Positions 44,237 through 55,845 of a stretch of DNA of 64,000 bases are shown here, piece after piece; the first letter of the stretch is position 1, and each line of letters starts with the position of its first letter. Both the position numbers and the translations under genes were made by a program. The stretch spans positions 179,380,516-179,444,515 of the forward strand of contig OX465281.1 in NCBI GenBank assembly GCA_949987705.1, in the 5' to 3' direction. Below the pieces are notes generated by a model. It was not told where the DNA came from. It saw nothing but the letters and a program-made list of their open reading frames with translations, and searched no databases. The stretch comes from Thereva unica (taxonomy: Eukaryota > Arthropoda > Insecta > Diptera > Therevidae).

Positions 44237-46481
44237 CTAGCTGGGACCCGGTGCGACTACGCTGCACCCATAAGTCAATAGTAAACAATAAAAACCATCC
44301 ATTGACTTAATATTTTTCGAGATATGAATTTTACACAGATGAAATGCCTCAAAGAACGGCCGCCATGAATCGGTATATTGAGTCTACTACATTGCTTATT
44401 GTATTCTACTTATCATACCCTTTCATTTGATACCCATGTTGAGGGGATTGTGAAGAAAGTGGTACCCCGCCCTCTTGAGACGGCCGCCATGGATCTAAAG
44501 ATATATTTTGTATACTACATTGCTTATTGTATTCTCCTTAACATACCCTTTCATTTGATACCCATGTTGAGGTGGTTGTGAAGAAAGTGGTAATCCGGCC
44601 TCTTGAGACGGCCGCCATGGATCTAAAGATATATTTTGTATACTACATTGCTTATTGTATTCTACTTATCATACCCTTTCACTTGATACCCATGTCGAGG
44701 TGGTTGTGAAGAAAGTGGTAATCCGGCCTCTTGAGACGGCCGCCATGGATCTAAAGATATATTTTGTATACTACATTGCTTATTGTATTCTCCTTAACAT
44801 ACCCTTTCATTTGATACCCATGTTGAGGTGGTTGTGAAGAAAGTGGTAATCCGGCCTCTTGAGACGGCCGCCATGGATCTAAAGATATATTTTGTATACT
44901 ACATTGCTTATTGTATTCTACTTATCATACTTTTTCATTTGATACCCATGTCGAGGTGGTTGTGAAGAAAGTGGTACCCCGCCCTCTTGAGACGGCCGCC
45001 ATGGATCTAAAGATATATATTGTATACTACATTGCTTATTGTATTCTACTTATCATACCCTTTCATTTGATACCCATGTTGAGGTGGTTGTGAAGAAAGT
45101 GGTAATCCGGCCTCTTGAGACGGCCGCCATGGATCTAAAGATATATTTTGTATACTACATTGCTTATTGTATTCTACTTATCATACCCTTTCATTTGATA
45201 CCCATGTCGAGGTGGTTGTGAGGAAAGTGGTACCCCGCCCTCTTGAGACGGCCGCCATGGGTCTAAAGATATATTTTGTATACTACATTGCTTATTGTAT
45301 TCTACTTATCATACCCTTTCACTTGATACCCATGTCGAGGTGGTTGTGAAGAAAGTGGTACCCCGCCCTCTTGAGACGGCCGCCATGGATCTAAAGATAT
45401 ATTTTGTATACTACATTGCTTATTATATTCTACTTAACATACCCTTTCATTTGATACCCATGTTGAGGTGGTTGTGAAGAAAGTGGTAATCCGGCCTTTT
45501 GAGACGGCCGCCACGGATCTAAAGATATATTTTGTATACTACATTGCTTATTGTATTCTACTTATCATACCCTTTCATTTGATATCCATGTCGAGGTGGT
45601 TGTGAAGAAAGTGGTACCCCGCCCTCTTGAGACGGCCGCCATGGATCTAAAGATATATTTTGTATACTACATTGCTTATTATATTCTACTTAACATACCC
45701 TTTCATTTGATACCCATGTTGAGGTGGTTGTGAAGAAAGTGGTAATCCGGCCTCTTGAGACGGCCGCCAGGGATCTAAAGATATATTTTGTATACTACAT
45801 TGCTTATTGTATTCTACTTATCATACCCTTTCATTTGATACCCATGTCGAGGTGGTTGTGGAGAAAGTGGTACACCGCCCTCTTGAGACGGCCGCCATGG
45901 ATCTAAAGATATATTTTGTATACTACATTGCTTATTATATTCTACTTAACATACCCTTTCATTTGATACCCATGTTGAGGTGGTTGTGAAGAAAGTGGTA
46001 ATCCGGCCTCTTGAGACGGCCGCCAGGGATCTAAAGATATATTGCTTATTGTATTCTACTTATCATACCCTTTCATTTGATACCCATGTCGAGGTGGTTG
46101 TGGAGAAAGTGGTACACCGCCCTCTTGAGACGGCCGCCATGGATCATTTTAGTTTCAATAGCGTCATGGCCTACCTATTGTTTGACAGCTGCGTAAATTT
46201 GAAATTTTCATTAAATGTAATGATTCAATTTAATGACAATTTTACATTTGTCAAATAATAGGTAGGCCATGAAGCTATTGAAACTAAAATGAAGTGAAAA
46301 TTCCTAAAATTACCATTTTTGTTTGGATTTTGCAGCTGTTTTTTTGGTTAAAGGTATAAAAAATAGCCTACGACCTATTCTCAGACCTACCAAATATACA
46401 CAAAAAATTTCATGCAAATTGGTCAACCCGTTTCGGAGGAGTACGGTAACAAACACTGTGACACGAGATTTTTATAGATAT

Positions 46482-46484
<3 letters not shown>
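44237..46484 (-). mobile_element. Helitron 4, non-autonomous, both ends present
   Basis: Minus orientation. The 5' end near 46484 reads TCTATATCTATAAAAATCTC. The 3' end is CTAG at 44240-44237, preceded by a hairpin GGTGC-AGCGTAGTC-GCACC (44250-44268), the standard Helitron 3' signal. Helitron 3 begins directly after it. The body is the 128-bp minisatellite. No Rep/helicase. Confidence 0.9.
44355..46145 (-). repeat. 128-bp minisatellite, part 3
   Basis: About fourteen units, mostly alternating A and B types with a few breaks (for example two A units in a row near 45207 and 45335). The last unit has lost about 16 bp near 46040. Each unit contains GCCGCCATGG. Confidence 0.93.

Positions 46485-46571
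<87 letters not shown>
46485..46571. repeat. (TA)n array 11
   Basis: Long TA run at the 5' end of Helitron 4. 46572-46650 beyond it is unassigned. Confidence 0.95.
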
Positions 46572-46573
<2 letters not shown>

Positions 46574-46894
46574 GATGATAAGCAATATGAAAAAAATACA
46601 CCGATTTTTTAAATGTTTTTATTGAATCCTCTAAATCCATGTTTTGGTTGATACGCCCTTTTGGCAGGAAACCCTCGATATATATGGGCTGAGCGACGGC
46701 GACCTCCAAGTACGCGTGACCGGTCCATCACGCAGGTTCACCCCGGGCAATGCGTGTCAAACACGTAGCAGACAGTCGTCTTCCTTCCTAACCCTGTCCC
46801 TTACCAAAATATAGTCCTTACTTCCCATCCTCATTCCTTCCTAGTCAGTCTTTCTTCGGGTGGGTAGACTTGAAAGAACACCCGAAAAAGCTAA

Positions 46895-47967
46895 ATGATG
46901 AGTACAAACAAAGATAAAAAAGTCGGTGTAGGGATATATGCCCCAACGTCGGAGGAGGCCGCGGTCGCAACAGTAGGTGCCAGGGTTCAGTCGCCAGTGG
47001 CAAACTCATCGCGCCTAAGGAACAGGAGAGAGTAGCAACTTTTTGAAGATCCGCGAAGGTGGTGAGGTCAGCGCCCACAAAACCCGCGGAAGACCCTACC
47101 AAGGAAATGGTGCGGTCGAACAGCACCAGCTCGATTGGTAAGTCGAGTGGGGTTTTGAGAGTAAGTCTGGTAAGTACCGAAGAGGAGAATAAGAGGGAAA
47201 ATAGCGGCCACGCAAATACTAGCGCAGTCGCTAACGAAAAAGAGGAGTGCTTGCCAAGGTGCCTAGCAAAGCTGGGTGCAACGATAAAGACCCTCTGGAA
47301 CTTCATTGCTTCTAGAAGCAATGTATCAAATGTGATCCACGGACACATTAAGGACCTCAGGGCTGATTATTTAGAGGCGAAGGAGGAGGCCATGAAGATG
47401 GTTAAGGAGCAGATGGAGATGGCGACACAAACAACTCCAGAAGCCCCTAAAGTAAGAACAGTCGTAAAAAGGAAGGTTGGGGAAGCGTGTTAATCGAGTG
47501 CAGGGATCTGGACGAGATTACCACTAAGCTGGAGGTCTGCGATGCGCTGCGGGGGCAGCTGCAATTGACTGAGGTTTCAGGAGGAGGACGTTAGAGTAAA
47601 GAAGGCATATGGTGGTACGCAGACGGCCATAATAAGCCTTCCGGTCGCTAGCGCAAAAAAGGCACTTGAGGTGGGGAAGGTTCGCATCGGCTGGGTTGTC
47701 TGCCGGATACGGGAGACAACAGCACCAACTAAGTGCTTCAAATGTTTTGGGATAGGTCATATCGCTAGGAAATGCACCAGCGCTCAGGACATGAAGGAGC
47801 TATGCTGGAGATGCGGGGAAGGGGGACATATTGCTTAGGACTGCAATAACAGCCCTAAATGCATCCTATGTAAAGGAGATAAGGGGAAGGGCGAGCACGA
47901 CGCTCACGCTACGGCGAGTAATAGGTGCCCAGTGTACAGGGAAGCACTCCAAAGAAGTCGAAGATAA
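46895..47967 (+). pseudogene. R1-clade LINE ORF1
   Basis: Starts MMSTNKDKKVGVGI, meets a stop near 47034, and goes on in other frames: 47059-47493 is open. Near 47620-47900 it reads ALEVGKVRIGWVVCRI, then CFKCFGIGHIARKC, then CWRCGEGGHIA-stop-DC, then CILCKGD: three zinc knuckles, one broken by TAG. At least two frameshifts and two stops. Confidence 0.8.
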
Positions 47968-50539
47968 GGTTCATACAGATTAACTTGAACCACTGTCAAG
48001 CGGCACAAGATCTGTTGGCACAGACAGTCTATGAGGAGAAAATCGACGTCGCAATCGTCTGCGAGCAGTATAGAAACCTGCACAGCGGCGTCTGGATAAA
48101 CGATAGCAGCGGCACGTCAGCGATATGGACGTGCGGGAGTAGAGCCATGGAAGATACCATGAGAAGCCCAGAGAATGGCTTCACGCGGGCAAAAGTAGGC
48201 GGAATACACGTCTACAGCTGCTATGCGGCCGAGCCGCCATCACCCGGTAATATTAGCGGGTGATTTCAATGCTTGGGCTGTCGAATGGGGCAGTCGACTA
48301 ACGAATGCAAGAGGGCGCATACTTCTAGAAGTATTCTCGCGACTTAACGTAGTGTTAGTCAACACTGGAGGCGAAACACCTTCCAAAGGGGTGGGAGTAC
48401 ATCTGTAATCGACATCACTTATGTGAGCGATGAAGTGGCCAAAGACCTACAGTGGCGGGTGAGCGATGTGTACACGCACAGCGACCACCAAGCCATCATC
48501 TTCGAGGTTGGTCAGCGTATAGAAAAGAGGATTCCTAGGTACGGAACGGCTAGAGGATGGGCCGTAAAAAAACTCGACGCAGAGGTGTTCGAGGAAGTAT
48601 TCCTGCATGATGCAAGGTCGGCAGGAGGTGCCGGGGAAGGGGCAGAGGAAATAGAAGAGTCCGTGAAACGGGCATGTGACGCATCCATGCCACTTTCGTA
48701 GACTTTCAACAAACTTCTGGTGGAATGCAGAAATCGATGAATGCCGAAGGACCTGTCTGAAAGCGAGAAGGAGAACTCAGAGAAGCCGAAACCGTCCGGA
48801 TTTCGATGAACTCCTTCAGAAATATAAGGAAGCGAGAAAAATGCTGAACAAGGCCATCGCTAGAAGTAAATCCGAGCACTTCAAAAGGTTGTGCAGAGAA
48901 GCAGACTCGGACCCCTGGGGTGGAGCCTATAAAATGGTTATGTCAGCGGTCAAGGGCAAACGCTCTCCGCCGATCACCTGCCCCGCGCTGCTCCAGAGTA
49001 TTGTGTATGTCCTGTTTCCACAGAACGTACGCACGGTCGATCTACCTACCCTCCAGGTGGACCCAGAAGAGATACCTGCAATATCCGCAGATGAGATCCT
49101 GGAGGCTGCAAAAAAGGTATACCATCAATAAAGCTCCTGGCATGGATGCCTGAGAAAGGGGTTATTTCCTGAGCGATGGAAACAGCAGACACTCGTGCTC
49201 CTACCGAAGCCGAACAAACCTCTAGGGGACCCATCGTCCTGCAGACCGATATGTCTCCTTAGTTGTATAGGCAAACTTTTCGAGCGGGTGATTTGTAACA
49301 GGATTCTCCCTAGCGTCGAAAGGGTAGGTGGCCTGTCGGACAAGCAATTCGGCTTCAGAAAGGCAAGGTCGACGACTGATGCAGTCAATATGGTGGTGGG
49401 CTTAGCAAGAGCCGCCATAGAGAAAAATCACTGCTGCGCACTGATAACCCTCGACGTAAAAAGTGCTTTCAACTCAGCGAGGTGGAGCAAAATAGTTGAG
49501 GCGTTGATAAAGCTAGGCACACCAAAGTACCTAGTGCGAGTGGTGGCAGACTACCTTCATGGTAGGTCGCTTCATTGCGATTCGGATGATGGTCCTAAAG
49601 TGTTCGGGCCCTCTCTTATGGATCGCAATGTACAATGATGTGTTGGGGCTTCGTCTTCCAAAGGAAGCAGTGGCGATCGGGTTTGCAGAAGGCATCGGGG
49701 TAGTTGTCGAAGGAAAACATCCAGATGACATCGAATTGTATGCGAACGAAGCGATCTGTGATATAAAAGCGTGGTTAGAACGCTCGGGGTTGAAGCTTGC
49801 TGATCACAAAACGGAAGTAGTGCTGATCAGCAAACGACGAAAGCTAGTATCCGTAAGGATAAAAGTAGGGGAACAGATCATCCAATCCCAGCCCGCACTA
49901 AGGTACCTGGGAGTGATGATCGACCGGAGGCAAAACTTCAAAGCGCACTTGGAGGGCACGGCAGACAAAGCGTCTGCGATTTGTGCAGCACTCGCAAGAA
50001 TGCTGCCCAATGTTGGGGGCCCTAGACCGAGTCGCCGCCTCCTCTTGGGGAGGGTGGTCAGCTCAGTCCTGTTATACGCAGCGCCAGTGTGGGCAGCAGC
50101 GTTTAACAGGACTGAAAATTGTAGGAAATGGAGGGCCGCATATAGGTTAAGTGCACTTCGCGCTTGCTGCGCTTACAGGACCACGTCCGACTACGCGGCG
50201 TGCGTGACAGCGGGGATGATTCCCGTAGATATTCTGGCGAGGGAGGGTATGCGTCTCTATGATCAAGAATATGGTGGAGGGGAGCCAAGAAGGGTGCGGC
50301 GGCAGATTGCGCGCTGCGAGTCCTTAAGGGAATGGCAGGCGAAGTGGGACGAGTCTGTTAAGGGTCGTTGGACCCACAGACTTATCCCTAATGTGGAAAT
50401 ATGGCTGCGAAGGAGCGTGGGGAAGTAAGCTACGACCTCACGCAGTTCCTGAGCGGACACCCACCCCACCGCTTCGGGCACGATGATTCACCGTTGTGTC
50501 CGGTATGCCCAGCGACGGAGGAAGACGCAGAACACGTCT
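47925..50539 (+). pseudogene. R1-clade LINE ORF2, about seven frameshifts
   Basis: Endonuclease: INLNHCQAAQDLL, SGTSAIWTCGS, VILAGDFNAWAVEWGS, YTHSDHQAI. Linker: TNFWWNAEIDECRRTCLKAR. Reverse transcriptase: INKAPGMDA, LLPKPNKP, RPICLLSCIGKLFERVI, QFGFRKARSTTDAV, ALITLDVKSAFNSARW. The active-site box reads FAEGIGVVV where FADDI is expected, so both catalytic Asp residues are lost. C-terminal: LRYLGVMIDRRQNFKAHL, SSVLLYAAPVWAAAF, then LTQFLSGHPPHRFGH and CPVCPATEEDAEHVLF. Pieces lie in all three frames, so this is an old copy. Confidence 0.88.
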
Positions 50540-50903
50540 TGTTTAGTATCTTCAAAATAAATAATTCCACAATTATATTTGCAGCACAAAACTATTATAT
50601 TTAAATTCAATTTTTCAAATGTAATAATAAATCCACAATATATAAAATTATTCTATTTAAATTCAACTTTTCACATATAATTCAAATTATTTTACATCAC
50701 AAATTTTTATTATGCAAGTCTAAATTTATCCTTTCACATGTACTTCAATTATTTTATATCACAAATTTTATCATTAAAATCTAAATTTTTCTATTTAATT
50801 GCATTTATTTGCATCACAGATTTTATCATTCTAAATTTACACTATGTTACTATTTCAAGAAGATTAACTTTAAATTTCACCTTTGAATTCTAAATTTACA
50901 CTA
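50540..50903. repeat. AT-rich segment, probably the outer part of the BEL-3 3' LTR
   Basis: No gene. AT-rich with local repeats (TCTAAATTTACACTATGTT at about 50831 and 50889; CACAAATTTTATCATT variants). Its left edge TGTTTAGTATC coincides with the sudden end of the R1 LINE, and its right edge is the BEL-2 target site. If BEL-2 is removed it continues into 60698-61332, which ends at a polypurine tract. So I read both as one LTR; that is inference. Confidence 0.5.
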
Positions 50904-51479
50904 TGTTTAGGCTGAACCCTAAAAATAAACAAATTACTTAAAACAGCAGAATACTTAAAAGGATACCTAGTGCCTGGGACTCTACAAGCACAATCCCGCC
51001 GAAAGAGTTAAAGGCCAGCTTCGTCCTCAATATATCCATATATATATAATAAATATACAACAAAAATAATTTCAACAAGAAAATAAAAACACTTCACCGC
51101 CGAAGCTTGACACTTTGACACGTCAAACTGTCAAGTGTACTAAAAATTTGCTGACAATAAGTTCTGAATGTCAGGGATTTCGCCAATAAACATGAGCGAA
51201 AGATCCGACAACAAGACAGGGACAACTCCAAGAAATTACCGGCTTCCAAATTTCCAAGGAAACTGGAAATTTTGAGAGAGCCAAAGGTCAAGGAGGACGA
51301 AGAAAAATTTTCACTTGACCAGAAACCGTTGGCAGCAAAAGACGAAGTTTTTTTCTAATTCGGCAAGATTTTGATTTATCAGTTTTTCAATTTAAAATCG
51401 GCAGTTTTTTTTTGCGTTAAATTTGTAGTACATATAAAGTGTAGTTAGAAGTCGGCATTTTTTAGTTCCTTTTATATAG

Positions 51480-53141
51480 TACAGTCAAATTAAGCCGAAA
51501 AAAGCGAAATAGCGGAAATGGTCGGGTACAGGCTGAAAATTGGCACAGAGCTTCTTTTTAGGGTTCTTAATAAGGGGTTATAAAGTCTACCGATTTTCTA
51601 CCCCGGGAACCTTTCTTTTTAGGGGGTTTTAGGGTCAAAATATCTGTTTTTTGCAAATGCATCTGAAACCGTAAGTCCTATCATAAAAAAATGTTCACAA
51701 AGTTTGTAGCTCATACGATTTTCTACAAAAAATGTTATTATACATTTTCCCGTACGTATTGCCATTCATGAGATATCACCGTTTTAAAGATTTAAAATAT
51801 TCATATGAACTCATTCACGACTTGTATAGGTTTTCCGACGTTCAAGTTGGACTACTTTTCTAATTTTTTCAGGGGTCATTCCTGGATGTATTTGGAGGAA
51901 AAATGTGTTCTAGATAGGGGGCTAACCACTAAGATACAGGGTGTTCGCGAAAAAACAATGTCTTTTTTTGTCATTTATTTAGAGTTGAATAACTCCTAGA
52001 CCAATTATCGTAAACCAATATACTTAGACTCATCTTTTAGGTCAAAGTGTATTCTTTTATTTGATATAAAGATCAGGAACTTGAGTTGCTCCGTTTAGAA
52101 GATATGTAGGTTCAAAGCATGAGCGAAATGTTTAAAAGCCTAATGATATTTTTTATTCAATTTAAAGTATATTTTCTGTTTTTTTTTACCAAATGGTTCA
52201 AATTGGAACAATAATAGGTACAAAATTACATCTAAATTATGTCAGATAGTAGACAAAACATGATCAACAAAAAACACAAAAAGAGGGGGCTATCTGTGCC
52301 CGTTTTCGAGATATAGATTTTTCTATTACGTAAGTGACGTAGTGTAAGTGACTCACTGTATTACATATATTGATAAAAAGTATAATTTTTATTTTTCAAA
52401 TTTAAAAATTAATGAACAAATCTAAATTACTATCTTGCCAATCAAAATATATGATTTTCTGCAAATTATGCGTAGCGTGATTTAAATGGCTTTTAAACAT
52501 TTCGCTCATGCTTTGAACCTACATATCTTCTAAACGGAGCAACTCAAGTTCCTGATCTTTATATCAAATAAAAGAATACACTTTGACCTAAAAGATGAGT
52601 CTAAGTATATTGGTTTACGATAATTGGTCTAGGAGTTATTCAACTCTAAATAAATGACAAAAAAAGACATTGTTTTTTCGCGAACACCCTGTATCTTAGT
52701 GGTTAGCCCCCTATCTAGAACACATTTTTCCTCCAAATACATCCAGGAATGACCCCTGAAAAAATTAGAAAAGTAGTCCAACTTGAACGTCGGAAAACCA
52801 ATACAAGTCGTGAATGAGTTCATATGAATATTTTAAATCTTTAAAACGGTCATATCTCATGAATGGCAATACGTACGGGAAAATGAATAATAACATTTTT
52901 TGTAGAAAATCGTATGAGCTACAAACTTTGTGAACATTTTTTTATGATAGGACTTACGGTTTCAGATGCATTTGCAAAAAACAGATATTTTGACCCTAAA
53001 ACCCCCTAGAAAGAAAGGTTCCCGGGGTAGAAAATCGGTAGACTTTATAACCCCTTATTAAGAACCCTAAAAGGAAGCTCCGTGCCAATTTTCAGCCTGT
53101 ACCCAATCATTTCCGCTATTTTTACTATTTTTCCTGTACTA
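51480..53141. mobile_element. 1.66-kb palindromic element in the BEL-2 5' LTR
   Basis: Absent from the 3' LTR and bounded by ATATAG on both sides (51474-51479 and 53142-53147). Two ~700-bp arms pair: the outer parts 51480-51936 and 52692-53141, and the ends of a second palindrome 51937-52691 between them. The inner one has CAGGGTGTTCGCGAA ends and is flanked by TA. The centre, about 52160-52480, is unpaired. No gene; matching frames in the two arms are mirror images. Confidence 0.9.
51937..52691. mobile_element. Inner 755-bp palindrome, at the centre of the outer one
   Basis: Ends CAGGGTGTTCGCGAAAAAAC and its complement, TA on both sides. Flanks read CCACTAAGATA on the left and TATCTTAGTGG on the right, themselves a perfect dyad. 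Confidence 0.85.
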
Positions 53142-53686
53142 ATATAGTGTAAATTTAAGTCGGCAGTTTTTTTTCTCAAATTCACCCAGGTATAATACGA
53201 GTCAATTTTTTATTGGTTCGAACATGTCCATTGCAGACATCAGGCCAATCCACTAATTAATAATTTTATTTCAGTGGTTATTAAAATTAATATCTATTTC
53301 AATATTTCAATAATCTATCAATAAAAAAGAGCAAACATGTTCGTACGAACATCGCTTCGATTTTATTGATTTTCTTTCAGGTAGTGTAATTAGATTTAGG
53401 AAGTGAATTGTGCAATAAAATTTAAGAAGAAAATTTGTAGTTATTTAAAGAAGTGAATTAATAATCTATTTTTAAGGAGTTAATTTTTGAAGATAAAAAT
53501 TTGAATTGTGAATTAGGACCTTAAGTTTCATTTTTGTAGAAGAACAATAAATACGTGGAATTTTGTAAAGAAAAGTGTTTTCTCATTTCCATTTCCTTAA
53601 GCAGCGTACTCAGAGAGTACACAATTTAACCACGACAATATAAATTGCTGTTCACATAGGCCGCTACACTACGGACCGCTCAAACA

Positions 53687-53706
53687 TTGGTGGTTCCATC
53701 CAGGAT
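53687..53706 (+). other. BEL-2 primer-binding region
   Basis: TGGTGGTTCCATCCAGGAT starts one base after the 5' LTR and begins with TGG. tRNA not identified. Confidence 0.65.
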
Positions 53707-53751
53707 CAGCAATCTATTGTGTTGGTTAATATATAAGAAGGTTTAAAAAAC

Positions 53752-55845
53752 ATGAGTACGCTGAAGAAGGCAATGAAAAGAGAGCAAACATTAAGAGCTC
53801 GAATAGAAAAATTTATTGAAAACTCAAAAAAAACGGCATTAGCGAAGCGCACCAAATCCTTTTATGAAGTCAAATTGGATGAGCTCAGAAATTTGTGGGC
53901 AGACTACAAGGATACGGATCAGAATTTAACTGACTCCTTCATTCTTGAGGAATTGGAATCTGAAACATTACCTGAAGATACCTATGTGTTATTAGAATCC
54001 AAATATTCGGAATACCTCAGTGAATTAATGGAAGGACTTCAAAGATTTACTCCACCAGAAGTGCAGCCACCATCTCCAGCAGTCATTCGGCAAGATACAA
54101 TGCTAACAAAAATCGATCTACCAAAGTTTGACGGAAACTATGATAGATGGTACTCATTCCACGATCTGTTCGTATCCTTAATACATAACAATTCACAATT
54201 AACACCAGTTCAAAAACTACACCACCTCAAGTCATGCCTAGTGGGGGATGCTGAAAAATTATTAAGACATATACCAACTACAAACGATAATTACGAGTCA
54301 TCATGGGTTAAGGTGAAGCAACGCTACCAAAACAAAAGGATATTGGTAAATCATCATTTAAAAACATTATTAACCCAACCGAAAATAAGTGCCGAGAATG
54401 CTACCAGTTTAAAGACATTCATATCGACTATTGACAATTGCCTTCAATAAATAAGGAACTTGAACATCGATACTACTTCGTGGGATATATTGCTCATACA
54501 CATCCTTATTCAGAAACTGCCATTTATCACACTGAAGATGTGGGAAGAGGAACAAGGAGCCTCTCAAGATCTTCCTACATACCAAGAATTTTACGGCTTC
54601 TTATGCAAACGACACAAGATTTTAGAATCGATATCCGATATGGTCCAACCAACTTCATCATCACAATCAAGCCGAACGAGAACTACTACAAGGGTTTACC
54701 ACGCAGTTCACGGTGATCAATGTCCAGCGTGCCATGAACCACATTGGTTACAACAATGCTCCAAATACTTCAGTATGGCTCCAAGTGTCAGAAGGAAACT
54801 AGTTACTACAGCCGGTCACTGCTACAATTGCCTGTCAAAGAGTCACACAATAAAGGAATGTAAAAGCAAATTTCGATGCCAACGGTGCAAGGAAAAACAC
54901 CATACCACCTTACACGAAGATAAACAAACTGGGTCTTCTAGGTCAACTACAACACAACAACGATCGAAGCCCTTTACTACAAACAATTCAACTAAGGAAG
55001 CCTGTCGTTCAAGTCAATCAACAAGCGACACATCTGCATTAATACAGCAACAAAACAACCAACAACTCAACAGTGATACCGACTCGAACAATATACAAAC
55101 ATTTCTGGCGAGAAGGGGAGCACACGCATTACTATCAACGGCTTTAGTATATGCAAAGGGGAGCAACGGGGAACATCATACCATAAGATGCTTAATAGAT
55201 AATGGATCTGAGTCATCCTTTATTACGCAAAATGCATGCAGGAAATTAGGATTGACTTGCAGCCCCACAACATTGAACATAACAGGAATGAATACATGTC
55301 CACTAGGGACGTCTACAAAACAAACAATGCTTACTTTAACATCACGCGTTTGCAGCAAGTTTCAACTTACAGAGACATGTTTTGTGGTCAACAAAATAAC
55401 AGATACTTTGCCGACGACCATACTTCCATTTCATGATTATGAACATCTACAGGACCTCGAACTGGCAGATCCGGGTTTCTGGAAACCGGGCAACATCGAC
55501 GTTTTACTTGGTGTCGTCCCATACGCAAGAATCTTACAAGATGGTTTACGACAAGGCTCAAGGAATAGCCTTATAGCAGTCGACACTGGCCTTGGATGGA
55601 TAATTTTCGGGCCTACAAGCAAGAATCAACCTACACAGTCCAATACATTTACCATACAAGTGACCAATGAAGATCTTAGCTGCCAGTTGAAGCGGTTCTG
55701 GGAAGAAGAGGAACTGCCTACCAGGCCACAGTTAACGCAAGAAGAACAGGAAGTGCCGATTTTTTCACAAATACATACAAGCGATTGGATAATGGCAAAT
55801 ACCAAGTTAAATTGCCATTTAAACAAAACAAGGCGCCCAACTTAG
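53752..55845 (+). pseudogene. BEL-2 gag and protease
   Basis: Starts MSTLKKAMKREQTLRARIEK. Capsid region with LPKFDGNYDRWYSFHDLFVS and KLHHLKSCLVGDAEKLL, typical of BEL gag. A single TAA at 54448-54450 interrupts it; the same frame goes on. Zinc knuckles follow: CPACHEPHWLQQC, HCYNCLSKSHTIKECKSK and CQRCKEKHHTTLHED. The aspartic protease has CLIDNGSESSF (DNG rather than the usual DSG) and later VLLGVVPYARIL and SLIAVDTGLGWIIFG. The frame is lost near 55790, before the reverse transcriptase. Confidence 0.9.

Larger units (their letters stand above)
46650..50539 (+). mobile_element. R1-clade LINE, decayed
   Basis: 5' leader (about 46650-46894), ORF1 with three zinc knuckles and ORF2 with endonuclease and reverse transcriptase, all broken. 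The G+C content is clearly higher than in the surroundings. The wording of the endonuclease (FIQINLNHCQAAQDLLAQTV) is typical of the R1/TRAS group. The 3' end is cut off near 50539 within the C-terminal part. No 28S rRNA flank is present, so it is not an R1 copy in its classic rDNA site. Confidence 0.85.
50904..53686 (+). repeat. BEL-2 5' LTR (with 1.66-kb insertion)
   Basis: Matches 59582-60692 on both sides of the insertion. Noted differences: TGTCAGGGATT against TGTCAGCGATT, TTTGTAGAAG against TTTGGAGAAG, and a short indel near 51430. Confidence 0.95.

Noticed and set aside
43292..46258. Series of ~60-residue frames, spaced 128 or 256 bp apart
   Set aside because: They are repeated readings of the 128-bp minisatellite; the period is not a multiple of three and there is no gene structure. 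Reported as repeat only.
46650..50539. A 28S rDNA-inserted R1 copy
   Set aside because: The protein is R1-clade but no rRNA sequence flanks it.
51094..51291. 65-codon minus-strand frame, repeated at 59772-59969
   Set aside because: Lies in the LTRs of BEL-2 and is repeated only for that reason.
51805..52823. Two identical 64-codon frames on opposite strands
   Set aside because: Same sequence in the two arms of the palindrome in the BEL-2 LTR.
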